Below, in pieces: positions 16,168 to 24,734 of a stretch of 64,000 bases of DNA. Where the stretch lies: NCBI GenBank assembly GCA_020635565.1, contig JACJZN010000007.1:496001-560000 (forward strand), given 5' to 3'. The stretch is from Flavobacteriales bacterium. GTDB taxonomy: Bacteria; Bacteroidota; Bacteroidia; Flavobacteriales_D; Parvicellaceae. The position numbers were made by a program, and so were the translations under genes. The notes beneath the pieces are model-generated. The model searched no databases. It saw nothing but the letters and a program-made list of their open reading frames with translations, and was not told the origin of the DNA. Each line of letters opens with the position of its first letter. Within the stretch, counting starts at the first letter, position 1.

Positions 16168-16875
16168 TTAATAATTCGGTGCTCTTTTAACCCGATCTTC
16201 CTTGGCGGCATATTCTCTTCCAAGGATGTAAGCATTTCCATTGTCATCTACCTCGAAATTCTGAACATTGAACAAAGATTCATTGTAAGAAAGTTCAATG
16301 TCTTTTTGCCAAATGGTCTTTAGTTCTTCATCCAAAACCAGAAATCCAAATTTTTCAGGAGCTTCTTTGTTTTCAAATGGAATATTATAATAAAGCATGA
16401 ATTTGGTACTGTCTTGAGAAATATCATAACTGAATCCTCCAGCTTTTCTTTTTTGCGTATAATCCATAGAAACCAATTCCACCCAGTTGGATTGGGAACC
16501 AATTTTATTAATAGTAGAATAGTAGAGTGAGTTGGTTTTAGCCTTTTTGTCTTTAAAACTTCCCAAAATGATGAAATTATCCTGAAAAGCAACCAATCCT
16601 TCGTAAGTTAATTCTTCACCTTTCATTTCTTCGCTGACTTCAATTTCTCTTATAGAATTGAGATTTTTGTCGAACACTTCAATGATGGTTTGTTGCTTCA
16701 CAAATTTCAAAACATAGATCTGATCTCCTTCTGTTTTGAGTACTTCAGAGTAGATCGTATTTTTCCCTTTGAAAGCGTCTCCCCATGTCACCTCTACTTT
16801 ATTGGTTTGTGGAAGTTGAGCGAACGATGAGAATAGTATTATCGCAAAAGAGATAGATGAGATGAGTTTTTTCAT
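16168..16875 (-). CDS. Secreted protein, N-terminal part, ending at a premature stop
   Basis: ATG 16875 starts a signal peptide (MKKLISSISFAIILFSSFAQ). The 235-residue product has repeated strand motifs such as IYVLKFVKQQTIIEVFDKNL and NAYILGREYAAKEDRVKRAP, resembling a beta-propeller. Codon 236 is TAA, and the same frame continues open for another 286 codons with matching sequence style, so the intact gene would encode 521 residues plus the changed codon. The codon could derive from CAA, AAA or another sense codon by one change. It is divergent from the gene at 16961, with 85 bp between the starts. Confidence 0.7.
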   Translation of the reverse strand: MKKLISSISFAIILFSSFAQLPQTNKVEVTWGDAFKGKNTIYSEVLKTEGDQIYVLKFVKQQTIIEVFDKNLNSIREIEVSEEMKGEELTYEGLVAFQDNFIILGSFKDKKAKTNSLYYSTINKIGSQSNWVELVSMDYTQKRKAGGFSYDISQDSTKFMLYYNIPFENKEAPEKFGFLVLDEELKTIWQKDIELSYNESLFNVQNFEVDDNGNAYILGREYAAKEDRVKRAPNY

Positions 16876-16960
16876 TGTTTGTAATGTATGTGCGTTACGT
16901 TTAGATTTATTTTGAAACGAATGCATATTTTACTAAATTAGCTATACTAAAAGAAAAAAA

Positions 16961-18032
16961 ATGAAAGTATCTTATTTATTTATTTATTTATTTATTTATT
17001 GGGCTGAGTGTGTCTGCTCAAGTCACTGTTGAACTGCCTGAATGTGGTGCTATTCCTAAGGGAATGGATGAAACCAGTTATTATAGCGCAATAAGTCTAG
17101 AGTCAGAATTGCCGGCAGATCTTTTTGAGAAAAAAGTTGCTGTAATAATGACATTCGAAAATACGAACAACGCAAGAGTTTTAATAAATAGCAAAGGCGA
17201 TAAAAGTTACAACTGTTTAAAAATGGTTGATCACGTGAAGTCCTATTTTAAGGATGCCGGATTACAAGTTGAAAGATATATAGTTGATGAATATAGTGCT
17301 GATCTAAGTGGTAAGTATAAGTACAGTGTAGAAAAAGAAGAGAATGATTTAAGTCAGTTCAAAACAGCAGGAATTGATTATTTTTTAGTTGTTTCAATAG
17401 GGAAAGCCTATCCAAAAAATACATACTCGAAAGAAAATGCAAGTTGGTTCCCAGTTATTGCGTATGAACTAGGTAGTGAAGTTTTTTATGGAACCAAGCT
17501 AGAACAGTTGTCTCAAAGCGAACATGCTAACTCTTCTAATTATAAGGATGCTGAAGTAGAATATAGAATTTCTGAGGATGCAACATTCAATAGACTTGAA
17601 ATGGAGCCAGCTGATTTTAAGGATAAGGAGATTTATTTTGTTAAATATCCAACGTTGAAGTTACCTACATCAAAACCAAAAGGATTAGGGTGTAAAATGA
17701 TGGCTAAAAGTAACAGTCTTTTGGCAGAAAAGCACATAAAAAACAATCAATATGCTAAGGAAATCCTTGGTAGCTCAGGATTGAATGTCAAAATAGTTGA
17801 ATCAAGAGCAGAATTGCCTCTTGGTGAAGATGTTTATGTTTTAGTTCATTATCAATACAAAGAAGTTGAATATAACGTAGGTCCGGGAGTTTCTGGAACT
17901 GGGTACGAATCAGATTCAAAGGAATATTTTATGTTGATCAATTTGAAAACATATGACATCTATTTGTTTAAAGAAGGTCATATCAAATTTGATACGTACC
18001 TTAAGAGCATTGTTAAGAAAATGACCGAATAG
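16961..18032 (+). CDS. Secreted protein of unknown function, out of frame at a (TTAT)7 repeat (phase OFF as read)
   Basis: ATG 16961 begins MKVSYLFIY, but a tetranucleotide tract at 16972-17000 puts this frame into an early TGA at about 17030. The long frame that follows (17010-18032, first codon GTG) has no signal peptide of its own. Removing one 4-bp unit joins them and gives a 355-residue protein whose signal peptide ends in the standard SVSAQ cleavage site. The mature part has lipid-independent, strand/helix mixed sequence (VAVIMTFENTNNARVLINS, DYFLVVSIGKAYPKN) with no recognised domain. Adding two units would also restore it. Confidence 0.75.
16972..17000. repeat. Tetranucleotide tandem repeat (TTAT), 7.25 units, in the signal-peptide region
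   Basis: The 29-bp tract is a pure TTAT repeat starting 11 bases after the ATG. Because 4 is not a multiple of 3, each gain or loss changes the frame. The present length is out of frame, while 6 or 9 units would be in frame with the downstream coding sequence. This is the standard architecture of a contingency locus. Confidence 0.85.
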
Positions 18033-18039
18033 AATACTT

Positions 18040-18627
18040 TTAATTGCTGCAATTACAGCTGTTAGAAAAGTGAATCTTAGTATTAGGAAGCAATTTAGAA
18101 ATTCTTTCCATTTCTGGATCAGTAAATTGAATAACCCTTAGATCAAAAATTCGTAATTTTTTCAACTCGGACATACTATCCGGTATTTCATAGAGGTTGT
18201 TGCTCCACATATCCAAGACTTCAAGATCTTGCAAGTTTTTAATGTCAAAAGGAATTCCATAGACTTCATTCTGACTGATCGATATCTCTTTTAGCTTGGT
18301 CAGTTCAACCAAAACTACTGGAAAGGTTTTGAATTCATTTTTATCCAGATGGATCTTCTCCAGAAATTTTAAACTGGAGAAAGACAAGGGCAACTCTGAG
18401 AGTTTGTTTTTGGAAAGATCTAATTCCCGCAGGTTAATCAGTTTTGATATGGTCTCAGGAGCAACCTTTAGTTTGGTTTTACTTAAGTCAAGAATATAAA
18501 CTTCTTCAGGGTTTTTCATGGCTTCCTCTAATGAAGTAAAGACCTTACAAGTGTCCAAGTCAACATCCGATTGACCGAAGCTGATCCCGAAGCAAAATAG
18601 CACTAAGAAAAAAAGATAATTCTTCAT
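18040..18627 (-). CDS. Secreted leucine-rich-repeat protein
   Basis: The 195-residue protein has a signal peptide ending SFGQ, then from about residue 45 five or so LRR units of 23 residues (LINLRELDLSKNKLSELP, LKFLEKIHLDKNEFKTFP, LTKLKEISISQNEVYGIP, LQDLEVLDMWSNNLYEIP), and a cysteine-containing end. Such domains form curved protein-binding surfaces. It is convergent with the phase-variable gene, 7 bp from its stop. No sorting domain is present. Confidence 0.85.
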   Translation of the reverse strand: MKNYLFFLVLFCFGISFGQSDVDLDTCKVFTSLEEAMKNPEEVYILDLSKTKLKVAPETISKLINLRELDLSKNKLSELPLSFSSLKFLEKIHLDKNEFKTFPVVLVELTKLKEISISQNEVYGIPFDIKNLQDLEVLDMWSNNLYEIPDSMSELKKLRIFDLRVIQFTDPEMERISKLLPNTKIHFSNSCNCSN

Positions 18628-18672
18628 CTGACTTAAAGGTATATTTAACTCATTGAATCCACAAATGTTGTG

Positions 18673-19878
18673 CTAAATATTTTGAGAAACGATCCAACTG
18701 CCTGTCCATGCAGCTTGAAAGTTAAATCCTCCAGTTAACGCATCGATATCTAAGACTTCACCCACAAAAAAAAGATTGGGATGTAATTTGCTCTCAAATT
18801 TAGTGAAATCTACTTGTTTGAGATCAATACCTCCGCAGGTAACGAATTCCTCTTTGTTCGTACTTTTTCCATGAATACTGATCGTTGAATTCTTAATGGA
18901 TTCAGAAAGTCTGTTCTTTTCTTTTTTGCCGAATTCTGCCCATATTTTTGTCTCTGGTATCTGACAAAATTCAAGTAACGAATGCCAGAATCGTTTGGGG
19001 ATTTCAAAAAGAGGAGTGTTGTGTAGAGATTTTTTTGGATTCTTTTCCCGCTGTTCTTCAAACACTTCTTCTACAACCTCTTTGTCGTAAGAGAATGCCC
19101 AGTCTACCTGAATCTGAAATTGATAGTTCTTTTCGTGAAGATGTCTAGCGCTAACAGAAGAGAGTTTTAAGATTCCTGGACCACTAAGTCCCCAGTGTGT
19201 GATAAGGACTGGACCTTTTTCCTGAAATTTTGTTCCAGAGATCTTTACGGAAGCATCTTTAACCACCAATCCACTTAAATTTCTGAATCTAGTATCTTTT
19301 GTGTTAAATGTAAATAGTGAAGGAATGGGATCTGTGATTTTATAACCCAGTCCTTCAAGTTCTTTCCAGATAGAATGACTATTACCACCCGTAGCAAGAA
19401 CGATTTTATCAAACTTCTCCACTATACCGTTTACTGATAATTTCCATCCATTATCCAATGGCGTGATGTCAGTAATGGTGCTATTCGTTTTTACTTGGAT
19501 GTTTAATTTTTGTACAAGAATCATGAAACAATCAATGATTGATTGCGAATTATCAGAAACTGGAAATACCCGATTGTCGTCTTCTATTTTCAATGGAACC
19601 CCTCTTTTTTCAAACCACTCCATTGTATCTCCTGTCATAAAAGAATGAAAAGGTCCCAATAGTTCTTTGTTTGCTCTCGGGTAGAATTTAACCAGTTCTC
19701 GTGGTTCAAAGCAGGCGTGGGTTACATTGCATCTTCCTCCTCCACTTACTTTCACTTTGCCCAACACGTTTTTCCCTTTTTCAAAAATGGTTATTTGATA
19801 TTCAGGATGCTTTTCTGCAGTATTGATCGCGGTAAAAAAACCTCCGGCTCCTCCTCCTATAATGGCAATTTTGGTCAT
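18673..19878 (-). CDS. HI0933/YhiN-type FAD-dependent oxidoreductase
   Basis: The 401-residue flavoprotein shows the N-terminal FAD site IAIIGGGAGGFFTA (residues 4-17) and the family signature KVSGGGRCNVTHA near residue 45. A second nucleotide-binding segment IVLATGGNS is near the middle, and the C-terminus has GGIDLKQVDFTKFESKLHPNLFFVGEVLDIDALTGGFNFQAAWTGS in pieces typical of HI0933/BaiN proteins. The physiological reaction of this family is not settled. Its ATG overlaps the stop of the upstream secreted-protein gene by 4 bp. Confidence 0.88.
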   Translation of the reverse strand: MTKIAIIGGGAGGFFTAINTAEKHPEYQITIFEKGKNVLGKVKVSGGGRCNVTHACFEPRELVKFYPRANKELLGPFHSFMTGDTMEWFEKRGVPLKIEDDNRVFPVSDNSQSIIDCFMILVQKLNIQVKTNSTITDITPLDNGWKLSVNGIVEKFDKIVLATGGNSHSIWKELEGLGYKITDPIPSLFTFNTKDTRFRNLSGLVVKDASVKISGTKFQEKGPVLITHWGLSGPGILKLSSVSARHLHEKNYQFQIQVDWAFSYDKEVVEEVFEEQREKNPKKSLHNTPLFEIPKRFWHSLLEFCQIPETKIWAEFGKKEKNRLSESIKNSTISIHGKSTNKEEFVTCGGIDLKQVDFTKFESKLHPNLFFVGEVLDIDALTGGFNFQAAWTGSWIVSQNI

Positions 19879-20690
19879 TGTTTGTTTTTCTTTTTGAACT
19901 TGATCTCTTCACCGATGATATTGTCATAATTCAACCAATAGGTCGTATTTCGTTTCAAATTATTACAGTCTATTTCTAAGGTTTCTCCCAACTTTACTAG
20001 ATTCCCATCAGCATCAAAAATCTCAAATTTTGTTGTTTTGCTAAAGGTCAAATTCATATTGACGTGATCCATTTTGTAGCTTATTGGATCAGAATTAGAT
20101 TCCACAAGAATATTTGGGCTTTTGCAAGGTTTGCCACTATAATTATATTGAATTACCCTGAACTTATTTGTACCAGAATGAAGCTCGACTTTTTGAAAAT
20201 ACTTGTTTTCAATGGTTACAAATCCTTGTCCAAATTCAGTGCCTACAAATATCCATTTATTCCATCTGTACTGTTGTATTTGGAAGGTCATTTGAAAGTG
20301 TTCATTTCTGGTTATCCAGAAAAGGGTGTCATGCTCAATCCAAATACTATCCGTTGTAAAGGTGCATTTTGGGGTGATCAAAGGTGGATTCAGAACCTTC
20401 GGCAAGCAGTCCGTTTTGTGAATGATCTTAACACTAATACTATCCCCTTCTTTAAATCCATATCGCTTAAAATCTACTTCAAAAGCAGAAGAATTGATAT
20501 CTCCATTATAAATGGAATCGTTCACAAAAACTTGAGTAACGCAAAAACCAACACCACTACCAGCAAATGGATTTTGGACATAGAGGTTTTTTTGTCTGTA
20601 ACGTCCTTGGTGAATAATAGCCGCTTCGCTTTGAGAAAACTCAATATCAAAGCAGAAAAATAATAGCAATATTAATAAAAGTTTAGGCAT
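19875..20690 (-). CDS. Secreted protein with T9SS-like C-terminal tail
   Basis: ATG 20690 starts a clear signal peptide (MPKLLLILLLFFCFDIEFSQ); the open frame further upstream overlaps the TPM gene and reads as an antisense-like low-complexity stretch. The mature 250 residues are strand-rich without a recognised domain. The last 50 residues (FEIFDADGNLVKLG, an acidic strand, TTYWLNY, and a lysine-rich end) resemble a divergent T9SS type A sorting domain, which is a suggestion only. It starts 10 bp after the TPM gene and overlaps the next gene by 4 bp. Confidence 0.65.
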   Translation of the reverse strand: MPKLLLILLLFFCFDIEFSQSEAAIIHQGRYRQKNLYVQNPFAGSGVGFCVTQVFVNDSIYNGDINSSAFEVDFKRYGFKEGDSISVKIIHKTDCLPKVLNPPLITPKCTFTTDSIWIEHDTLFWITRNEHFQMTFQIQQYRWNKWIFVGTEFGQGFVTIENKYFQKVELHSGTNKFRVIQYNYSGKPCKSPNILVESNSDPISYKMDHVNMNLTFSKTTKFEIFDADGNLVKLGETLEIDCNNLKRNTTYWLNYDNIIGEEIKFKKKNKQ

Positions 20691-20700
20691 TGAAAATTCT

Positions 20701-22236
20701 CTACCAACTACTAGATGATCCCCCGCCTCCAGAGCTACCACCACCCCATGAACCTCCACCAGATGAACTGCTGTATCCTCCTCCGCTACTGGATGAGCTG
20801 CTGCTTGGTGGGGTTAGTTTTGGAATAGTGTAGCGAGTTACGGTCTGATGACTACAATGAGCACAGGACTTCTTTCTTTCTCCAGTTCCAGAAGATGAGT
20901 AGGTTGCAGCAGATATCGTACGGTCATATTCTAAATACCAGGTTTTATAATGACACTTATCACAAGAACTGTATTTTGTAAACCAGGCAGTATACTTGAG
21001 GATTAAAATGTCATCGGGTTCACCAGAAACCCATACATCATAATCTACTGACTTAACTTTTTCTTCAGTAATCTGTCCTTTTTCAAGATACTTATTGTCT
21101 TTTTCCTCATCGAGTTTATGCATCTCTAATCCAGTTTTTTTACTAAATCGTACTTGGTTTCTCCAATTCTCCAATAAATTCTCCACTACCATATCTACTA
21201 CATACATTGGAAAAGGAAAAATGTAGGCAAAGACATCTAATTTGAAAGTTCTCAAAGTCTGATATTTTTGATAAGGATCATTGATGGCTAACGTGGATAG
21301 GTAAGTGATCAGGAAAAATGCGAATAGAATTCCTGCTCCCGCTAAATAGAAATAGACGATTGCGTGATATCCATAAAGATACAACCCAGACAACGGAGCA
21401 CCTACTGCGCAAGTAATTAAGACGGCATACGGCCAAATCTTCTCGGTCTCATCTTTGGCAGTGATAAATGCGTTTACTGCTAATCCAATAAAACTTAGAA
21501 TTACGGCTCCGTCTCGAATTACGTCCATTAAATGACTTTCTTTAAGGAAAAATAAATAAGCCAGAAAAGAGACAACTACCGATGCTACTATAATTATCAG
21601 ACTCGTGAAGATTGTTTTAAGATTGGGACTGATCACAATTGTGATGATCAAAATTAATACACCAAGACCCATGGCGATGTATTCCCAGATAAGAAGGTTT
21701 TTACTTCTTTGTTGTGCTTCTGCTACGTAATCTGGAACGTCCTCTTCCATCACGATTGCCGATAGTACTTCTACACCAGCGATAAGACCTTTACCATATT
21801 CTTCTAATTTGAAATAGGGTATTATTTCTTCCTGTTGAATTTCCTGAGTAACGAGATCAGGGATGAATTTTTCAGTTTCATATCCAGTTCCTATGGCAAG
21901 GTTTCTATCTGAAATTGCAGCAAGAATGAGAATGCCACGATCTCCTTTTCCCACTCCCCACAGGTTGATCAACTTTGTAGCAAAAGGAAGCACTTCTTTC
22001 TGATCGATCGAACTTACTACTACTACAGCTACTTCAAACCCTTTTTCATCTCTCATTCTGGTGATGATCTCATTCAGCTGGTCAATTTCATAGCTGGATA
22101 AATATCCATCCGGATCGGATACAAATCCATCACCATAAGACTTAGGATCAGGAACATCGGAGGGGGAATAATAGATAGTTGCCTTGGCAGATCCAAGAAG
22201 CATTGCTAGAATAAAGAATAAAAAGTACTTTCTCAT
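20701..22236 (-). CDS. TPM-domain membrane protein with Gly/Ser-rich tail
   Basis: The 511-residue protein has a signal peptide, a TPM (YgcG-like) domain at about residues 30-165 (FVSDPDGYLSSYEIDQLNEII, GDRGILILAAISDRNLAIGTGYE), then five or six membrane helices (about 195-320), a cytosolic region with two CxxC pairs (CDKCHYK and CAHCSHQ) that could bind zinc, and a Gly/Ser-rich end. TPM domains occur with LemA proteins in envelope and photosystem-maintenance contexts. The LemA-like gene lies 11 bp upstream, which fits this pairing. Confidence 0.85.
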   Translation of the reverse strand: MRKYFLFFILAMLLGSAKATIYYSPSDVPDPKSYGDGFVSDPDGYLSSYEIDQLNEIITRMRDEKGFEVAVVVVSSIDQKEVLPFATKLINLWGVGKGDRGILILAAISDRNLAIGTGYETEKFIPDLVTQEIQQEEIIPYFKLEEYGKGLIAGVEVLSAIVMEEDVPDYVAEAQQRSKNLLIWEYIAMGLGVLILIITIVISPNLKTIFTSLIIIVASVVVSFLAYLFFLKESHLMDVIRDGAVILSFIGLAVNAFITAKDETEKIWPYAVLITCAVGAPLSGLYLYGYHAIVYFYLAGAGILFAFFLITYLSTLAINDPYQKYQTLRTFKLDVFAYIFPFPMYVVDMVVENLLENWRNQVRFSKKTGLEMHKLDEEKDNKYLEKGQITEEKVKSVDYDVWVSGEPDDILILKYTAWFTKYSSCDKCHYKTWYLEYDRTISAATYSSSGTGERKKSCAHCSHQTVTRYTIPKLTPPSSSSSSSGGGYSSSSGGGSWGGGSSGGGGSSSSW

Positions 22237-22247
22237 GTTAATGGGGT

Positions 22248-23165
22248 TTATAGTTTTTCAATCTTCAAGCCACTATTTAAAATGGCATCATTGTAATTTT
22301 TACGTTCTGTTTTGATTCTGTTCTCTGCACCTTCAAGTAAAACTCTGAGGTCATCTAATGTTTTTGAATCGTTCTCCGCACTTTTTCTGTATACAATTTC
22401 AGACAATGTTTCTCCTAATTCGACTTCCAAGTCATAGCGATCCTTAATGCTGAGATCTCCTTTTAGGTTAGACAAGATGTTTTCAAGTTTCTTTAAATCA
22501 GTTTGGTCTTTGCTATTATCTCCCAAAAGTGCTTTGACTTTTGATACCAAAGCATCTTGTTTTTCAAAAGCACTTATCAGTTGTTTTTCTACGTTTTCTA
22601 TCTTACTATTACCCTCCTCATTTTTTATACCGTCAGCAATAAAATAAACTCCTACAAGTCCAATTAATCCGACAACGATCATACCTAGAATAATGGCGAG
22701 TTTTTTATTCGGATTCTTCTTTTTTTCTAAATTGACGAGCTGTCCTTTTACGCTCGCAGTGCCCATCACCTCAATCGCGTTTCTGTCTGTAGATTCTTTT
22801 TCTAAGGTGACTTCAGCCTGCTTTCTTGCTTTTTTAAGAAAATTATCATCTTCCTCATTGATGGCGATCAGAAGATAGGCTTTCGCTTGAAGACCTCTTG
22901 CACCTAGAATATAAGGATTCAATAACAAAGCTTCTTGAGCGGACTTCAGACATTCACGATAACTTTTATGTTTAAGATGAGACTGGGCAAGTGTGATTTT
23001 CTTTTGTGCTTCACGCATGACATAATCCCACCCTTCATCAGTCATTCCCAGTTCCTGGCTGATCTCTTTCAATTCTTCTTTAGTGATATCTATCTCTCCT
23101 TCCAGTATGCCCATTTCCTTGACGCTGAGCATGTGTTTCTGGGTTATCTCGTCATATGTTTCCAT
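22248..23165 (-). CDS. TPR-containing protein with LemA-like C-terminal domain
   Basis: The 305-residue protein has an N-terminal helical part with TPR-like pairs (about 45-130), one transmembrane helix (LAIILGMIVVGLIGLVGVYFI, about residues 157-177), and a C-terminal helical domain of about 115 residues. The latter starts like LemA (EKQLISAFEKQDALVSKVKALL) and ends with the LemA-type stretch AENRIKTERKNYNDAI. The following proline-containing LemA end is missing, so the domain is short. The LemA assignment is inferred from these motifs and from the adjacent TPM gene. Confidence 0.6.
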   Translation of the reverse strand: METYDEITQKHMLSVKEMGILEGEIDITKEELKEISQELGMTDEGWDYVMREAQKKITLAQSHLKHKSYRECLKSAQEALLLNPYILGARGLQAKAYLLIAINEEDDNFLKKARKQAEVTLEKESTDRNAIEVMGTASVKGQLVNLEKKKNPNKKLAIILGMIVVGLIGLVGVYFIADGIKNEEGNSKIENVEKQLISAFEKQDALVSKVKALLGDNSKDQTDLKKLENILSNLKGDLSIKDRYDLEVELGETLSEIVYRKSAENDSKTLDDLRVLLEGAENRIKTERKNYNDAILNSGLKIEKL

Positions 23166-23211
23166 CGTTGCAGAGTTCTTTCTTACAATACTAAGAAAAA
23201 TAGGCGAGATA

Positions 23212-24588
23212 TTACTTTCTTCTGGATTGAGACTTGATCTCTTCCACTAAAGTTTTTTGGGCCTCTTCGAAATTGTTGATATTGATGTAGTTGCCGCCAC
23301 CATCTTCAGAGAGCTTTCGCATACTTTCTTGATGTATATCCCGATTTTTAATTCCAATGACAGAAACTGTAACTCCTTTTTTGTTGAATTTTTTTGCGAG
23401 TTTGTTGACGTTTTCCTCTCCCATATTAAAAGCTCCATCTGTAGCCATTATTATCTGATTATTACCATCCGGAATGAAAGCATTACAAGCCTTTGAGTAA
23501 GCAAGATTCATCCCTTTTCCTCCTGCTGTCATGCCTTTTGGTTTCAGATCTTGGATGATTGTGATTAGTGTGTCAACATCTTCAACAGATGTGGTTTCCA
23601 TGATTACATTGGCACTGCTTGCATAGGCAACAAGAGTTATTTTGTCAATAGGTCGGAGAATTCTAGTTAACTCAATCATGCTCGCTTTCAGGAGGTCTAT
23701 TTTTCCTGCCATATTCATTGATGATGAGACATCCAAAAGAAAAACAATATTGTTTGGTTTATAATCTGCTAGAGGAAATGCTGGGTATTGTTCAATGTAG
23801 TTTTCTACTTCTATTTCTTCCACAATTACATCATTGGTTTCTTCAGTTGCGTTATTATTGATAATTGCTGAATCATCTTCAATGATTTCAGGTACTTCAT
23901 CTGGAGCGACTTCCGATATTTCCTTTCGGGACAGAGGGATGATCACTAAATTGTTTTTTCTGTTGATGTAAGTTCCCACTTCATTAGGATTATAATCGTT
24001 GTGACTGGCTATGAAGTAGTAATAGCCCAACTCCTGTTTTTTAGTATACAGCCCTTTTTTGTTTGTTGTTATTGTTTGTGTTTTAACTCCATTTTGAACA
24101 AATATTACCTCCGCATCCTCAATTGGCTCGTTAGTAGATTCGTCCACCACCATAACTGTAAAATCGTTTTCTAATGAGGTATTGATATTTTGCTGATCAA
24201 AACTTGGACAAGTTATAAGATCAGATTTGGGAATTTCTTCACAAAAACCTTCTACTTTTAAAATGAAGGGTTCCGTCAAATGACTAAAATGAATAGGTAG
24301 TTTTTCGCTGAAGAATCCTTTTTTATCGGGAGTATAAAGAATGCGTATATAGACAGTGCTATCTGGAAATATTGTTTTTGAGCTGTAGTGGATCTGAAAT
24401 CGTTTGTCTGCGTCAATTCGAAAGATAAAGATCTTTTCATTGCCATTGTTAGTCACAGGAATGTCCACAAAATCAGTGCCTGCAGAAGTTATTACTCCTA
24501 GGTCAAATGGATTATCCCCAAACTCAATTTGTCCTTTGCTTACTAATGTTACAGATAGAAGGACGAATAACAAAACAACAACTCGCAT
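23212..24588 (-). CDS. Secreted von Willebrand factor A domain protein
   Basis: The 458-residue protein has a signal peptide (ends SKGQ), an Ig-like choice-of-anchor domain of the ASPM/Hydin type (about residues 22-120), a carboxypeptidase-regulatory-like beta-sandwich (about 145-225), an acidic linker, and a VWA domain from about residue 278 with the metal-ion-dependent adhesion motif DVSSS at about 285-289. VWA domains bind partners through a divalent metal. It heads the minus-strand series with the LemA-like and TPM genes and may belong to the same envelope system. Confidence 0.82.
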   Translation of the reverse strand: MRVVVLLFVLLSVTLVSKGQIEFGDNPFDLGVITSAGTDFVDIPVTNNGNEKIFIFRIDADKRFQIHYSSKTIFPDSTVYIRILYTPDKKGFFSEKLPIHFSHLTEPFILKVEGFCEEIPKSDLITCPSFDQQNINTSLENDFTVMVVDESTNEPIEDAEVIFVQNGVKTQTITTNKKGLYTKKQELGYYYFIASHNDYNPNEVGTYINRKNNLVIIPLSRKEISEVAPDEVPEIIEDDSAIINNNATEETNDVIVEEIEVENYIEQYPAFPLADYKPNNIVFLLDVSSSMNMAGKIDLLKASMIELTRILRPIDKITLVAYASSANVIMETTSVEDVDTLITIIQDLKPKGMTAGGKGMNLAYSKACNAFIPDGNNQIIMATDGAFNMGEENVNKLAKKFNKKGVTVSVIGIKNRDIHQESMRKLSEDGGGNYININNFEEAQKTLVEEIKSQSRRK

Positions 24589-24734
24589 AACCTCTCTACG
24601 CTATTTTTGGAATAAGGTTCTATGTGGCTTTCAAACAGATTTATAAGACAAACATCAATAAATCATTACCAGTCATGGAAATCATTTAGACTTATATATT
24701 TAAGTAGTATATTCGCAATCTTATCGGTAAAAGA

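Noticed and set aside
15993..16247. 84-residue open frame on the minus strand in the break region of the split secreted gene
   Set aside because: It overlaps the interrupted gene in another frame. The reading across the stop in the main frame gives coherent protein sequence, so this frame is a shadow.
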